Below, one piece after another: positions 1 through 11,119 of a DNA stretch of 64,000 bases. This DNA is from Saccharum officinarum. Its lineage: Eukaryota > Streptophyta > Magnoliopsida > Poales > Poaceae. Under the pieces are notes generated by a model. It had not been told where the DNA came from, did not search any database, and was given only the letters and a program-made list of their open reading frames with translations. The stretch spans positions 64,309,737 through 64,373,736 of the forward strand of contig CM036170.1 of the NCBI GenBank assembly GCA_020631735.1, read 5' to 3'. Every line of letters begins with the position of its first letter. Position 1 is the stretch's first letter. The position numbers and the translations under genes were made by a program.

Positions 1-205
1 TTAAGAAAGGAGAAATCGATGTGGTATGTGGTGGGTGTTTTCATTTTTCCTCTTTATGAGAACAAAAGGTCAGGGCACATGTCATTAGACTACAAGGAAG
101 CCTGAATCAATCCACCTGACCTCCCAGCTTTTAAATTTTGAAAATTTGAAGGGGGCAACGGGCAACCAATCAGAGCCACTATATCAAGCATGGTGTCGAC
201 TTCAC

Positions 206-1999
206 CTCTGTTTTCCAGGTAGAGAAGCTTCATGTGAAGATCATCTGCCAATAAAGGCGAGGTGACAGCATCTTCCACCGCCATAGGATTTCGCATCATC
301 TCCCTCTCTAGAATATCTATACACAGCCTATCTTTATTTGATTCTTGACCCTGCTCCATCTTTGTATTGTAGTCTTTTAATCTTGTTAACCTCCGACAAA
401 TACCAATTGCGCTCCTGCCATCAGCTGTCAGTTGTGATACATTTGCCCCTTTGTTAAGGAGACACATAATGATAGCTGGTTCTCTCCTCATAGCAGCCAA
501 GTGGAGTGCTGTGTATCCACGGCTATTCTTCAAATTTAAGTTAGCCAGCGCCAAATCTAATAGCTCTGAGACAACTTTAGAATCACAGTAAGAAGCAGCA
601 TAGTGTAATGCATTGGCATCATCTAATGTGATATCAGACTCATTCAGAAGCAACTTAACAAGCTCAACATCATCAGAGTCGAGTGCCCTGTGGATTCTTC
701 TGACTCTTTTCTCATGCACAGGGTCCGAAATGAACGCATCGCCATCACCATCAGCAGTTGGTGACTTCTTGCGCAATTTTTTTATATCCTCAACAGCTTC
801 TGGAGGGAGCTCCTTATCCAAAGATATATCGTCAAGATCTGATCTAGCAATCCTTTGAATACATTTGTCGATCACTTGAGTCAGCCCTGAGTGGGAAGCA
901 ACTTTCAAAATAGGAATGACATCCTCCACTAGAGTCTTGTCTACAAAGTTAAGAAGCCGCCGCTGTAGAAGAAGACCATGTTAACCATTTGCATTCCTTA
1001 AGTCATCACAGCAAAGCTGAATTGATGTTAAAACAGTTTGACAAACTACACAGCCATAAAAGTAATGTATACATGTTGTGCAGCCTAATGGTTCCATTTC
1101 AATTATACTAGTAGACTTCAAGACAACAGGTTCAGTTGTGTCAGCTAAAACAAGAAATACCCAATTTTAGCGGTTTAGTTAGTTAGCGATGTAGTCAACA
1201 CACGGATTTGAGAAAACAAAATCACGAACCCATTTCTAGCCTAGCAAAGCCATGTATAATACTGGGATACAACAAAACATTTCCTAACCAAACTGGAGTC
1301 TAATCCTATTGGCAAGAGAGGAAGCAAGAAACAAATTGCGTCTCACCTGGAAGAGCGAGGTGAGCTCGGGGATCTTGAAGGTACACGCCGCGTACATGAG
1401 CTCGACCGCCGACCTGATGGCCGGCGGGCACGAATCGTGAGGGCACACTGGGTCAGCACAAGAGACCACGTCGACCGGTGACGGCCGGAGCTTGCCGGTG
1501 TACATGTACCCCAGAAACGCCTGGAACGCCTCGCGCCCCACGCGACCCCGGGGACGAGCTCCTCCATCTTGTACCGCGGCCTTCCACTGGCAGCCCCCTC
1601 CGCTGCTCCTCCGGCGCCGGCGGTTGCATCACCGCGCGCTGCCCCACCGCGGCCGCGCGCGGCGAAGAGGTCGTAGAAGAAGTCGCTGCGCGCGGCAAGT
1701 ATGCAGCGGTGGATGGGTACGGGCGGCCCGCCGTCGGGCACCTCGACGTCGGCGTCGCTGCAGTCTAGGTCCGGGTCGAGGAGCAGCCGCTCGAGGTTCT
1801 TGCTGAGGCGGTTCAGGCTCACCGCCTCCACGCTGCTTCCGCTCCCTGCGGCAGCGACTCCACCACCCCATAACTCGCCGGCAGCCAAGGGAGGAGCCTG
1901 GGGCGGCCCCGGCGGCGGCATCGCGACGGAACAGGGGCTGGAGCCGTTGGACAGGTACGACGACGACGACGCAAACGTGATGGACGACGACGGCTCCAT
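206..1999 (-). CDS. NPR1-like transcription co-regulator (BTB-ankyrin), partial, frameshifted in exon 1
   Basis: NPR1-family proteins are salicylic-acid-responsive co-regulators that bind TGA bZIP factors in the nucleus and act as adaptors for CUL3 ligases. Exon 1 (1999-1347) starts at an ATG in good context (GCCATGG) and encodes a Ser-rich N-terminus, a BTB core (HRCILAARSDFFYDLFAA) and a Cys/His knuckle (CADPVCPHDSC). It ends SLFQ at a CAG/GTGAG donor. Exon 2 (962-206) starts after a CTACAG acceptor with RRLLNFVDKTLVED in phase. It carries the DELPP-type region (DKELPPEAVEDIKKL) and ankyrin repeats (NSRGYTALHLAAMRREPAI), and ends LLYLENR at AGAG/GTGAA. Remaining exons lie left of the window. 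The frame breaks once, near 1549, between MEELVPG and GREAFQAF. The N-terminus resembles the rice NPR2/NPR3 side of the family (knowledge-based, not searched), so no symbol is given. Family call is strong; whether the frameshift is real is open. Confidence 0.9.
963..1346 (-). other. Intron 1 of the NPR1-like gene
   Basis: On the minus strand the donor is CAG/GTGAGAC at 1347/1346 and the acceptor TTCTACAG/CGG at 963/962. Both flanking exons are in phase 0. The intron is AT-rich against a GC-rich exon 1. Bases 1-205 are the start of intron 2 (donor AGAG/GTGAA), whose acceptor lies outside the window. Confidence 0.85.
1545..1553 (-). other. One-base frameshift in NPR1-like exon 1 at a C4/G4 run
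   Basis: Upstream of this point the coding frame reads MEELVPG; downstream the conserved BTB sequence continues only in another frame (GREAFQAFLGYMYTGKL). One base is missing at or beside the CCCCGGGG run. Both sides are otherwise well conserved and splice sites are intact, so this is either a very recent lesion or a sequencing/assembly deletion. Confidence 0.85.
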
Positions 2000-2793
2000 G
2001 GCTTCCCACTAGTCCCACAACTGGCAAGCGCAAGACGCGAGGCCCCTACTTGTGCCGGACCCGGACCACTACCACCATGTGATGGTGGTCGCGTCAAGCG
2101 GTTTCCGCAGCCAAACCGAGAGCTTTTTGGCCTCGCACGGCCAAACTCCCCAATTCGGCGCTCCGCTTCGCTGGCTCCAGGCAGATCCGCGTCGGCAAAA
2201 GCCTCCTTGACCTCGATGTGACCCTTCCTAGAGCGGCACAGAACTCGCCGTAAATCTCACCCGACTCCTCCCAGCGTTGCCGATTCCGGACTGGATCTCA
2301 CCGGCGCTGCGCCAGGCCAGGAACAACAAATACGGAGTTTTCTTCTTCCTACCGGGCGGCGGCTAAATCTCAGACAAGTAGAGAACGGATCCAAGTGGGC
2401 AGCATAGTAGCGGCGGGGGGTGGTGGGGGGTTGGGGGGGTTGGTCAAATGGAATCGTGGAAGAAGAGCCCGGGCGCACGCAGTTGCGTGGAAAATAGGGA
2501 GGTGGGGAGGGGAAAAGGAGTGGATCGAAGACGACGACGAGGAAGGAGAAGAGAGGAACTGCTGGATTCGTTGCGTCCCCATTTTCGAGTAAATAATAAA
2601 TTACAAGAAATATGAGGTGTTTCGGCGCAAGTTGAAGGAAAACCTGAGCCCTCTGTATACGTCGTCGAGTGACGCCTGACCATTGTGACGTCGACGGCGA
2701 GGCGTGTTTCAGCTTGGCCTTTGGCGTCGTCCTCTCTACGGTCCACACCACCTTATCTGTCGATATTCTTTTTTAAAAAACAAATCTGTCCGT
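2000..2793 (-). promoter_or_regulatory. 5' leader and proximal promoter region of the NPR1-like gene
   Basis: About 800 bp upstream of the ATG. Read on the minus strand it is strongly C/CT-rich (for example around 2400-2560), as grass 5' leaders often are. Overlapping ORFs on both strands show no recognisable domain and are read as compositional artefacts. No convincing TATA box or transcription start can be fixed. Confidence 0.4.
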
Positions 2794-3027
2794 GGCTGTG
2801 TTTAGTTCCAATTTTTTTAAAAAAATTTGTCATCACATCGAATGTTTGGACACATGTATGGAGCATTAAATATAGATAAAAAAATAAGTAATTTCACAGT
2901 TAGGTGCAAAATCGCGAGACGAATCTTTCGAACCAAAGTAGTATGTGATTGAATACTATTTGCCAAATAAAGTCAAAACGTGCTACAGTACACTTTTCAG
3001 CCTTTTCAGAGCAACTAAATGCGGCCC
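2794..3027. mobile_element. MITE, GTTTAGTT-terminus family
   Basis: Starts GGCTGTGTTTAGTTCC and ends ACTAAATGCGGCCC, an imperfect terminal inverted repeat. The interior has the family signature (GCATTAAATATAGATAAA, GCGAGACGAATCTTTCGA, GTGCTACAGTA) seen again at 18.4-19.9 and 31.0 kb. Non-autonomous, no coding capacity. Superfamily (PIF/Harbinger or hAT) is not settled here. Confidence 0.75.
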
Positions 3028-3690
3028 ATGTTTTTCTATTAGGTGTATGGAAGTTTCTTGAAAGTTATATGTCAATATATCCCTCCTAAATACCATAATA
3101 ATAACATAATATATATTATTAGAATCTGTAAATTAACCATAACAAAACTCTAGTGCCATAAATCCTGAGAGGAGAAATCCCAACATGCCAACACTTTCCA
3201 CAATGTTCAAACAGGTGTTAAGCTAAAAAATTAATCAACAAAGACAACAACAAAACAACGAAGACCTATATGGTTCCATTTTAGGAAAAAAAAGATGACA
3301 AGAGGTATAATATTCCATTACACGAACATGCTAAATAGGAAAGGGGGGCAACCCTGCCTTAAGTTTTAACAATGAGAGATTGTCCTCTGCGAATACATGG
3401 TTGATGAGTGCCTAGCCTAAGTGTATATTGAGAGAGATCCCTCAGATGAGTGATTGAAACCACTGTCCGTGTGTAAGACCAGACCTGGTTGATCTTGGCA
3501 ATAAATAAATCCTTTCCTCTGAATTCGTGTGTCAAGATCTTGTATTTGAATCGTTTGTGTTTTCCTCTTCCCTTCCCCTTCTCTTGCGAGTTTTGATGGA
3601 TTTGGTGTTCTAGCGAGTTTGGGGTTGTTTGGGGAGTTTGGATACGTGCTAGCATCTCTGATAAACTTATCTACCAAGTAATTTGGGCAC
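3028..3690. other. No gene seen; AT-rich then T/G-rich sequence next to the Ty3 LTR
   Basis: 3028-3360 is AT-rich without ORFs. 3360-3690 contains two overlapping minus-strand ORFs under 100 codons without recognisable domains. It looks like the edge of an older element into which the Ty3 element inserted, but no boundary can be defined. Confidence 0.4.
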
Positions 3691-4426
3691 TGTTGACGTC
3701 AAAATGGATCCGAGCCAACACACCGGTGGGCTTTGGACGCCCTAGAGGCCGCTGAAAGCTCTATGTTTGGTGTTGATAATTAGTGACAATGCCTAAGTAC
3801 TAATCCTATGCCTAAGTTGTATATAGCATATGAGGATTAGTACATTCCAAGGTTGGTGGCAAGATGGACATGGTGATCATGATGGTCACACTTGGATTTG
3901 GATGCAACCCTACGTGATCAAGGCAAAGGTATATGCTTAAGGGTTGTGTTTTAGTAACCAAGACACCTAGTGGGTGTGGTTACATTATAGGATAGATAGT
4001 CGTACTACAAAGAGGGGAATGACGCGGCTATTGAACTCCTAAGTGCCTCTAGGTGTGCATTTCATAATCATATGCATTTGGATAGAACTAATAACACCTT
4101 GAAAAATGATTGTGAAAATGCTAACACACTCGCACATAACGATGATCACTTGGTGGTGTTAGCACATTTATGATGGCGATGGAGTTTGAGCGGTAGAGAG
4201 GGTTTGGGGTCCTCTCCCTCCCATCGAACTTACAAGGCGGGATTCAGGCGTTTTCGAGGAGTTGAAACACCTATTTTCCTTTACGCCAATGTCGAGATTT
4301 GGAGGCGATGTCACATGATGTTTCACGAGCTAAAACATGTGCTAAAGTGACACACATACTTAGTCTAGCTCAATTGTAAAAGGGTGAAACAAGTAGAAAA
4401 AAATTGAAAATCGCTTATGTTAGAGG

Positions 4427-4890
4427 CGACAGACGCCGGCTCGGGGAGCGACAGACGTGACCCTAGCGTCTGTCGGCTCACCCTAGCCGCGGCGCGCACG
4501 CGTGAGCCGTCAGACGCGGTGGTGGCCGAGCGACAGACGCTGGGTTGGCCACTGTTGCCGCGTCTATCGCTTAAGCGATTTAGGCGCGACGGGGCGTAAC
4601 ACGACAGACGCGTCCGTCGGCGTGTCACTGGACGCGTCTAACAGTCTAGCACGCGAAAGGCGTTTCTGGACCGCGTCTGTCAACGCGAAGGCGGCGTCTG
4701 ACGATCGCGTCGTATGCGTCTGATGCAGTGGGCGCGAACGCGGTGAACTTCAAACGGCCGAGACATGTGGCACACGTACGTGCGACAGACGCTGGGCAGC
4801 GCGTCTGTCGGGTGAGCGACAGATGCGTCTGTCATGTTCGCGAGAAGCAACAGACGCTGGACAGCGCGTCTATCACGTGCGTCTGCACCC
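4427..4890 (+). promoter_or_regulatory. Array of ACAGACGC/GCGTCTGT motifs upstream of the LTR TATA box
   Basis: About 16 variants of CGACAGACGC or its complement GCGTCTGTCG in 460 bp, in both orientations and with irregular spacing, for example at 4427, 4446, 4466, 4529, 4600, 4670, 4781, 4800 and 4848. The block is GC-rich in AT-rich surroundings and stops about 40 bp before the TATA box. Likely a U3 enhancer-type block (inference). Confidence 0.7.
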
Positions 4891-4927
4891 CTTCTAGCTC
4901 CTAACGGCTCTATTTGTTTGGGGTGCT

Positions 4928-4935
4928 TATAAATA
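4928..4935 (+). promoter_or_regulatory. TATA box of the SIRE-type solo LTR
   Basis: TATAAATA in the context GGTGCTTATAAATACTTG, directly after the GC-rich motif array. The same octamer and relative position occur in the related LTR at 55328. Confidence 0.75.
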
Positions 4936-6284
4936 CTTGTTGGCTGGCTCTTGGCTCTCTCTCTTACACTCTTTGACATACTTGTGAGCACTTTGAACTA
5001 AGCAACTCCCCTCCCACTCATCTCTCTTGCTTCTTTGCATATTCGAAGTGAGATTGAGTGATCTAAGTGCATTTGCATTGTGAGATTGCATCTAGTTGGC
5101 ACTTGGTGGTTGATTTGCTGCGGAATTCTTATTTCTCTTGGTGGTTGCCTCCACCTAGACAGCTTGGAGCAGCTTGGAGGCATTGGCAAGAGTTGGTGAT
5201 TGTTCTTGGCCACCTCCGGTGATTGTGAGGGGTTTGTGCCTACCTCGGTGAAGCGCCAAAGGCAACGTTAGTAAATTGCTTGTGTCATTGCAACCTCTTG
5301 CCATTTGGTAGGTTCTTGTGGTGCCTTTTGAGAGGCTTGATGTGTGACCCATTAGCCACTGAACCACTTGGTGAAGAGGGACACAACAGGGACTAGCGTG
5401 CCGGCAAGCAAGTGAACCTCGGGATAAATCTTGTGTCATCACTTTCATATTGTGATTGATTGATCCCGGTGTTCGGTTGTCTTGGTATTTATTGTTGATC
5501 ATATTGGTTGGCACAATACTTCGCCCCTCGGTGAAACCCTCCTAACTCAACTCTGCATTACCTTCTTAGTTATCTTTGCTAGCTAGATAGTTTTGCTAGA
5601 GTAGCTCTTTTGTGTAGCTTGCTAGTTTTAGTTGTAGCTTCCTTCTCGGTTTGTTTTGTGCGGTTGAGTGCATACATATTAGAATTGTGAATTGGATATG
5701 TGGCTTGCAAACACCCCGTAGGCTAAGCAAAACTCGCATCTCGCTATTTGTTATATTGATAAACTTGTTTAGCACACTTTGTAGGAAATTTTTTAATAGG
5801 CTATTCACCCCCCTCTAGCCATCAAGACCTTTCAGCCGCACACACAACCTGCAACGCGGCAAGAATGCAACGTAATCGACCAAACCGATCTAGAGACCGA
5901 TTAGGCCGATGTGGAGCTCGTTCTTGACCGAAAAAAGCTCCCGAACTACTCCCGGAAGGATCCGTCGGGGAGGAGCACGTGGAGGATCTCCTAGGACCGG
6001 CAAGGCTGCCTAGAATGCCGATGAATCTCGTGGAGAGACGTCACCGAACAGCAGGGTAGAAGGTTGAAGAGGGAGAATTAGGGCAAAGAGGTGATATGTT
6101 GTGTTTTTTGACGATTGGATAGATGGAAACTCAATCGGCCATGATCCTCTCATATATATAAAGGGGGCTGGTCTTATCCTAATAGGAAATCTCTCCAAGG
6201 CTTATTTTCCAAGTTTCCCACATCTAAAAACTAATCTAGAAACAAATCGGTTTGAGATTCGAAAGTTAGATTTTCGGAATAAAC

Positions 6285-6440
6285 ACCTACCGGTACTTCC
6301 AGTCAGGCTCCACCGGTAGTACCGGTCCCCACCGGAAGTTTTGGTCTCGGACCGGAAGTACCGATAGTTCATTTTTGCGCAAAACTGTGTCTTCCTCCGT
6401 CAGCCACCGGAAGTACGGACTGGAAGTACTGGTAGCCCAG
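6285..6440 (-). promoter_or_regulatory. ACCGGAAGT/ACCGGTAGTACCGG repeat block in the Ty3 U3
   Basis: A run of ACCGGTAC, CCACCGGTAGTACCGGT, CCACCGGAAGT and GGACCGGAAGTACCG words, repeated in the other LTR at about 14887-15035. In element sense it lies upstream of the TATA-like CATATATATAAAGG (6151-6164). The TATA-like stretch reads as a TATA box on either strand. Confidence 0.6.
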
Positions 6441-6774
6441 ACAGATATTTTCTCGAAGGCATAACTCTCTTATCCGGACCCTAAATTGGATGTTTCATAT
6501 ATATTTTTTGACCATCTCAACGAGAGGAACGCAATGGTGAAGTACGTTACACATTTTGACAACTTCACAAAATGAACATTTTTGGTTGTCAACATATGCC
6601 CCTGTTTTCAGGTTTATGATGCATGAACCTGAAAACACTTGATCAAACGAACATAATTAAACCAAACAACAACGATACCCATCTCATCGGCTGCATGGTG
6701 ACTAAGGGCGATGTATACATCGGCCATCTTTGTTCTAAGGATGATACATGTATTGGCCATTTTTTGAAGAGCAC

Positions 6775-8113
6775 TTAGGCTTCTTGCCAAACACTTGAAA
6801 AATACTTTTTCAAGTATCTCCCGTTGAATGCTACTTTGAGACGTTCACCTTGCAATGTCTCTAGCAAATAGGAATTACCATATATGACTTTGATCACTTT
6901 GTAAGGACCCTCCCAGTTAGGTAACCATTTGCCAAACTGATTGTTCTTCGATCCAATAGGTAGTATGATTTTCCACACTAATTCTCCTACTTGAAAAGAT
7001 TTGCTCTTGACTTTTTTGTTGTATGCCCTGGCAACTCGAGCTGTGTCTTTCTCTATTTCCTTGAGAGCCTTTAATCTCACATCAGTCACCTCATCAATAT
7101 TATCCATCATTAGATTATGATACACAACAGCTGATAAATCATTTTGTTTAGCAAGCCTGTATGCATCCAAATTCACTTCGAAGGGCAACACGGCCTCTTG
7201 ACCATATACCAGCTCAAAAGGAGTAACTTTTGTAGCACCATGCCTTGAAATGCGATGTGCCCATATAGCTTCAGACAATACTTCATGCCACCTTCTTAGA
7301 TTCTCCTCAATTTTTTTCTTGATAAGCTTGATCAAAGTCTTATTACTAGACTCAGCTTGGCCATTAGCTTGAGCATAATATGGTGATGATTTGAGCAACT
7401 TGATCTTATATAATTCGGCGAAGTCCCTCACTTCCTTGGACAAATGATGTCCCTTGATCTGTAGTTAATGTTTGGGGTATGCTGAATCTATGAATGATAT
7501 GCTCAGTGATGAACTCAATAACCTCCTTATGTGTTATATTCTTCAAAGGAACAGCTTCGGTCCACTTAGTGAAATAATATGTAGCAACCAACACAAAGTG
7601 ATGTCTCTTGGAAGATGAATGATGTATTTGGCCAATGAAGTATAGCCCCCAACCACGAAAAGGCCACGATTTGATTATAGGATGAAACATAGGAGTAGGC
7701 ACTAGCTGAATATTTCCAAACCTTTGGCACTCTTCACATCCTTTATAGTAGCGAAAGCAATTGGTCATCATAGTAGGACAATAGAAACCGGCTCTATGCA
7801 ATATCCACTTCATCTTCGGGGCCAATTGATGCGTACCACAAATAACTTCATGGACTTCTCCCATAGCTATTCTTGCTTGATCAATTCCTAAGCACTTCAG
7901 CAGCAAGTCTTCGGTGGTTCTTCGGTAAAGCTCATCATTGTGCAACACATATTTGAAAGCACTTCGCCAAACACTTTTATCAAGTTTGGCACTTGGATCT
8001 CGTAGATATGCCAATAAGGGAGTCCTCCAATCATGTAAATCAGCCCTAACATCAATAGAAGTTTTGCTAGGCCGATTTGAGAGTTCATCATGCACATTGG
8101 TCGGGCTGGCCAC
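6775..8113 (-). pseudogene. Ty3/Tat integrase, frameshifted, first catalytic Asp replaced
   Basis: Integrase would insert the element cDNA. From 8113 the frame carries the His/Cys zinc knuckle (HQLAPKMKWILH ... CEECQRFG) and the first core strand, where the expected Asp is a Tyr (WGLYFIGQIHHSSSK). The second acid is present (LTTDQGTSFV). The frame breaks at about 7440 (one base missing) and resumes in 6775-7443 with KEVRDFAELYKIKLL, the catalytic Glu in AQANGQAESSNK, and a C-terminal GPYKVIKV / LPNWEGPY region. Loss of the first Asp and the frameshift mean it is inactive. Domain identity is clear from motifs and order. Confidence 0.88.
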
Positions 8114-8431
8114 AGGGGACTCGGCTAGGCCGACTGGCTTGCCAGAGAATCGGGGTTGGCTAGACCGACTAGGGCAGTCAGCTTAGCCGATTCTTCCACA
8201 CTTACACGGCAAAAAATATAAATCTTCATGCATCGGCTGTTCTTAAATATGAAAATTACGTCCACCAATGTCATAGCCAGATGCTTGCTGAGCTAACATG
8301 TTGGCCTTTTGATTTTCATGCCTCGAAACACGCCAAATTTGAAATTCGGCAAATGAACCAATGATGTCAAGGCAAGCATCGAGACAAGCTCATAGTGATC
8401 CTTCCAAGCATTGAAATTCTCTAGCAACTTG

Positions 8432-9151
8432 CTACACCACTAGTAAGGAATCACCATAGACTTCAACATGCTTTACTCCCATGGAGCGCAACATAATCAA
8501 TCCGAATAATAGAGCTTGATATTCGGTTTGATTATTAGTGCAATAGAAATCTAACCGGCTTGACATATCAAATTCAGCACCACTAGGGGAAATAAGCGCA
8601 ACGGCAACACCTTGGCCATCTTTGCAAATCGATCCATCAAAATATAATTTCCAGGGAGTAAAAGTAACATAATTGACCTCATCATCTAAATGAATAACAT
8701 GTTCAACAATAAAATCAGCAAGGACTTGACCTTTTAAAGTTTTCCATGGTTCAAAAGCCAAGTCATATTCAATTAGTGCGTATGCCCATTTGCCTATTCT
8801 TCCATGAAGAATCGGCTGATATAACATATGTTTGATTACATCAGCCTGGCAAGCAACAACACATGTGCTAGATAAAAGGTAATGTCTCATCTTAGCACAA
8901 GCGAAATATAAAGATAGGCACAATTTCTCTATATGGGCATACCTTGTCTCGGGATCAAGAAGACGACGACCAAGATAAGTAATAACATACTCCCTACCTT
9001 TATCTTCTTGAGTCAAAACAACCTCGATTCTCTTCTCTTCAGCAGCGATATATAATCTAAAAGGAACTCCTCTTCTAGGTGCATGAAGAATCGGAGGAGT
9101 AGACAAATATTCCTTTATCTTGTCAAATGCAGCTTGTTGTTCCGCCCCCAA
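8432..9151 (-). pseudogene. Ty3 RNase H followed by Tat-type second RNase H domain
   Basis: Starts with the Ty3 connection/RNase H region (AAFDKIKEYLSTPPIL, IAAEEKRIEVVLTQE, RYAHIEKLCLSLYFA, the last a degenerate version of the usual RNase H helix). A second RNase H-like domain follows (WKLYFDGSICKDGQG with Asp, NNQTEYQALLFGLIML with Glu, VEVYGDSLLVV with Asp). The dual arrangement is characteristic of Tat elements and degrades the RNA strand during reverse transcription. The frame is shifted relative to the upstream RT by one base missing in a G run near 9146-9150. The ORF ends at 8432 before the integrase frame. Confidence 0.88.
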
Positions 9152-10134
9152 GTGAATTCAGATTCATCCTTTAGTTTCAAAATGGGAGTAAAAGAAATAA
9201 TTTTCCTGGATAACTTAGCAATAAATCTTCTCAAGTAGTTCACTTTTCCCAAGAACTTTTGCAAGTCCTTCTTGCATTTAGGCGCCTGAACTCCTTTGAT
9301 CTTCTCTATCCTCTTGGGATCAATCTCTATGCCTTTATCATGAATTATGAAGCCCAAGAACTTCCCAGCCGATACTCCAAAAGCACATTTGAGTGGATTC
9401 ATCTTCAACCCATAACGGCGCATCCTTTCAAAGGCAAGACGCAAATCGGCTAAATGAGATCTATGGGCAGCCGATTTGATCACAATATCATCAATGTAAA
9501 CCTCCATAATCACCCCAATTAGATCATGGAAAATCAAATTCATTGCTCTTTGATAGGAAGCACCTGCATTCTTTAACCCAAATGTCATTACAATCCACTC
9601 AAAGAGACCAACAAAGCCGGGACATATGAAGGCTGTCTTAGACATGTCTTCTTCGGCCATAAAAATCTGATTATAACTGGCATTACTATCAAGAAAGCTA
9701 ATAACCCGGTGTCCTGAAGCATCATTGATAAGCATATCGGCTATAGGTATAGGATATTCATCTTTCGGAGTTGCTCTATTCAGATCTCTAAAATCAATGC
9801 AAACTCTAATCTTCCTAGAATCTTTCTTTTCAATAGGCACAATATTAGAGACCCACTCCGCATACCTGCATGGCTGAATAAAACCCGCCTACAAGAGCCG
9901 ATTAATTTCTTCTTTAACTCTATCATAGATTGTAGAATTAAATCGGTGGGGTTGTTGTTTGTATGGCCTGAATCCATCCTTGATAGAGAGCCGATGCTCA
10001 ACAAGCTCTCGGCTTAGCCCTGGCATCTCTGTATAATTCCAGGCAAAACAATCAACATATTCCTTGAGAAGCACGATTAGCTCAAGCTTGTAATCGGCTT
10101 TCAAGTTTTGGTTTATTAACATTGGCCGGGGCAC
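9115..10134 (-). pseudogene. Ty3/Tat reverse transcriptase, one in-frame stop
   Basis: A single frame runs from 10134 to 9115 with one TAG at 9889-9891. Upstream of the stop is the RT N-terminal extension (ELIVLLKEYVDCFAWNY, GLSRELVEHRL). Downstream are the fingers and palm: RVCIDFRDLNRATPKDEYP, the catalytic region FLDSNASYNQIFM, VMTFGLKNAGASYQRAMN and the active-site VYIDDIVIKS (YIDD in place of the commoner YVDD), then the thumb (PLKCAFGVSAGKFLGFI, FLGKVNYLRRFI). It would copy the element RNA into DNA. Only the stop and the 3' frameshift disable it. Confidence 0.92.
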
Positions 10135-10429
10135 AGAGCCATCCCTAATATCAACTTATTCTAAAGGGTCGGCCGACGTGAAACCTTGGCCTAACTTATC
10201 GAGCTCATCAAAATCATCAATAGCTTCACATGCATCGGTCTTATTAGCCCGATACTGTTCAACATGATGTTTTAACCATTCTTTATTAGAATCCATTAAT
10301 AAAAGATTATATGATGATATTGAACCGATTATCAATTGGTTTCAATGATACAGGAACAAACTCTTGCCTAGTAGCACTAATAAATTCATAGCCAGAAAGA
10401 TCTTTACTAGACAAGCAACCAAAAGCATC

Positions 10430-11068
10430 ACGCCCCCGAGCGCGGGAGCATCGGCTGTATCAACGCTAGCCGATGAATCCGAATGCACAATCTCCACAGC
10501 ATCTCCCACCCACTAAATTAAGAACTGGTGCAAGCTAGATGTCACACAACAATTGACATGAATCCAATCGAGCCCAAGTATTAAGTTGTAGCTACCTTGC
10601 ACATCTGCCACGAAGAATGCAGTAGCCAGGGTCTTTCTTCCAACAGTGAGCCATGTTAGCAATTCCCCTGGCTAGGATGGGAGTGCCTCCTCCTACACCG
10701 ATGATGGTCATATTAGTCTTAATGCCACCAAGCTTCTTTTAAAGTGGATATGACATCACATTCACAATTGCCCCACTATCCACCAACATGCCATGAACTG
10801 AAGCACCATTGATATGGCCCTTGATATGCAAAGGCTTGAGATGGTTAATAGGATCTCTGGACTTCTCGAATGTAGCATCTTCTATGGGGAAGTTGAAAAC
10901 CGCAGCGGCCGAATCATCCTCGGCGATATAAAAAACGGCGAACAAGACAACCACATTGACTTCCCTCTCCGGGGTAGGTTCATAGTCAACCATCTCTTCT
11001 TCCGGAACCTTAGGAACCTCCATGCCAACCATAGCAGCAACAGTACGAGCAAAGTCATCAGAGGACAC
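10430..11068 (-). pseudogene. Ty3/Tat aspartic protease region
   Basis: Cleaves the gag-pol polyprotein. The 11068-10739 frame contains IKGHINGASVHGMLVDSGAIVNVM; DSG is the protease active-site triad. The C-terminal part continues in shifted frames to about 10430, recognisable by GRKTLATAFFVADVQGSYN and LILGLDWIHVN (the second hydrophobic-hydrophobic-Gly strand), followed by an in-frame TAG after SSLHQFLI. Broken by frameshifts. The neighbouring RT follows in the order expected for Ty3. Confidence 0.82.
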
Positions 11069-11119
11069 TCGAAGGCCACCAGGGCAATAGGAGTCGGCTC
11101 AGCTGACTCTGAAGTCGGC

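Larger units (their letters stand above)
3753..5834 (+). mobile_element. Solo LTR, SIRE/Maximus-like Ty1, inserted in the Ty3 LTR
   Basis: 2,082 bp, starts TGAAAGCTCTATG and ends CATCAAGACCTTTCA, flanked by an exact 5-bp duplication GCCGC (3748-3752 and 5835-5839). Removing it restores the Ty3 LTR exactly as in the right-hand copy. The 3' end (TATTCACCCCCCTCTAG) is typical of SIRE/Opie-like LTRs. A TATAAATA box at 4928 gives plus-strand orientation. No internal coding region, so it is a solo LTR from LTR-LTR recombination. Confidence 0.93.
3691..6594 (-). repeat. Left (3') LTR of the Ty3/Tat element, split by a solo LTR
   Basis: Plus-strand start TGTTGACGTCAAAATGG and end TTTTTGGTTGTCAACA match the right LTR. 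The LTR resumes at 5840 after the inserted solo LTR (3753-5834) and its duplicated GCCGC. Without the insert its length is about 817 bp, against 816 bp for the partner. Confidence 0.93.

Noticed and set aside
1478..2033. Several overlapping ORFs on both strands over NPR1-like exon 1
   Set aside because: GC-rich composition opens antisense and shifted frames; only the BTB frame has conserved motifs.
2257..2751. 164-codon minus-strand ORF upstream of the NPR1-like gene
   Set aside because: No domain; composition fits a CT-rich leader and promoter.
4365..4991. ORFs in the CAGACGC block of the solo LTR
   Set aside because: Arise from repeated GC-rich motifs in U3; no domain.
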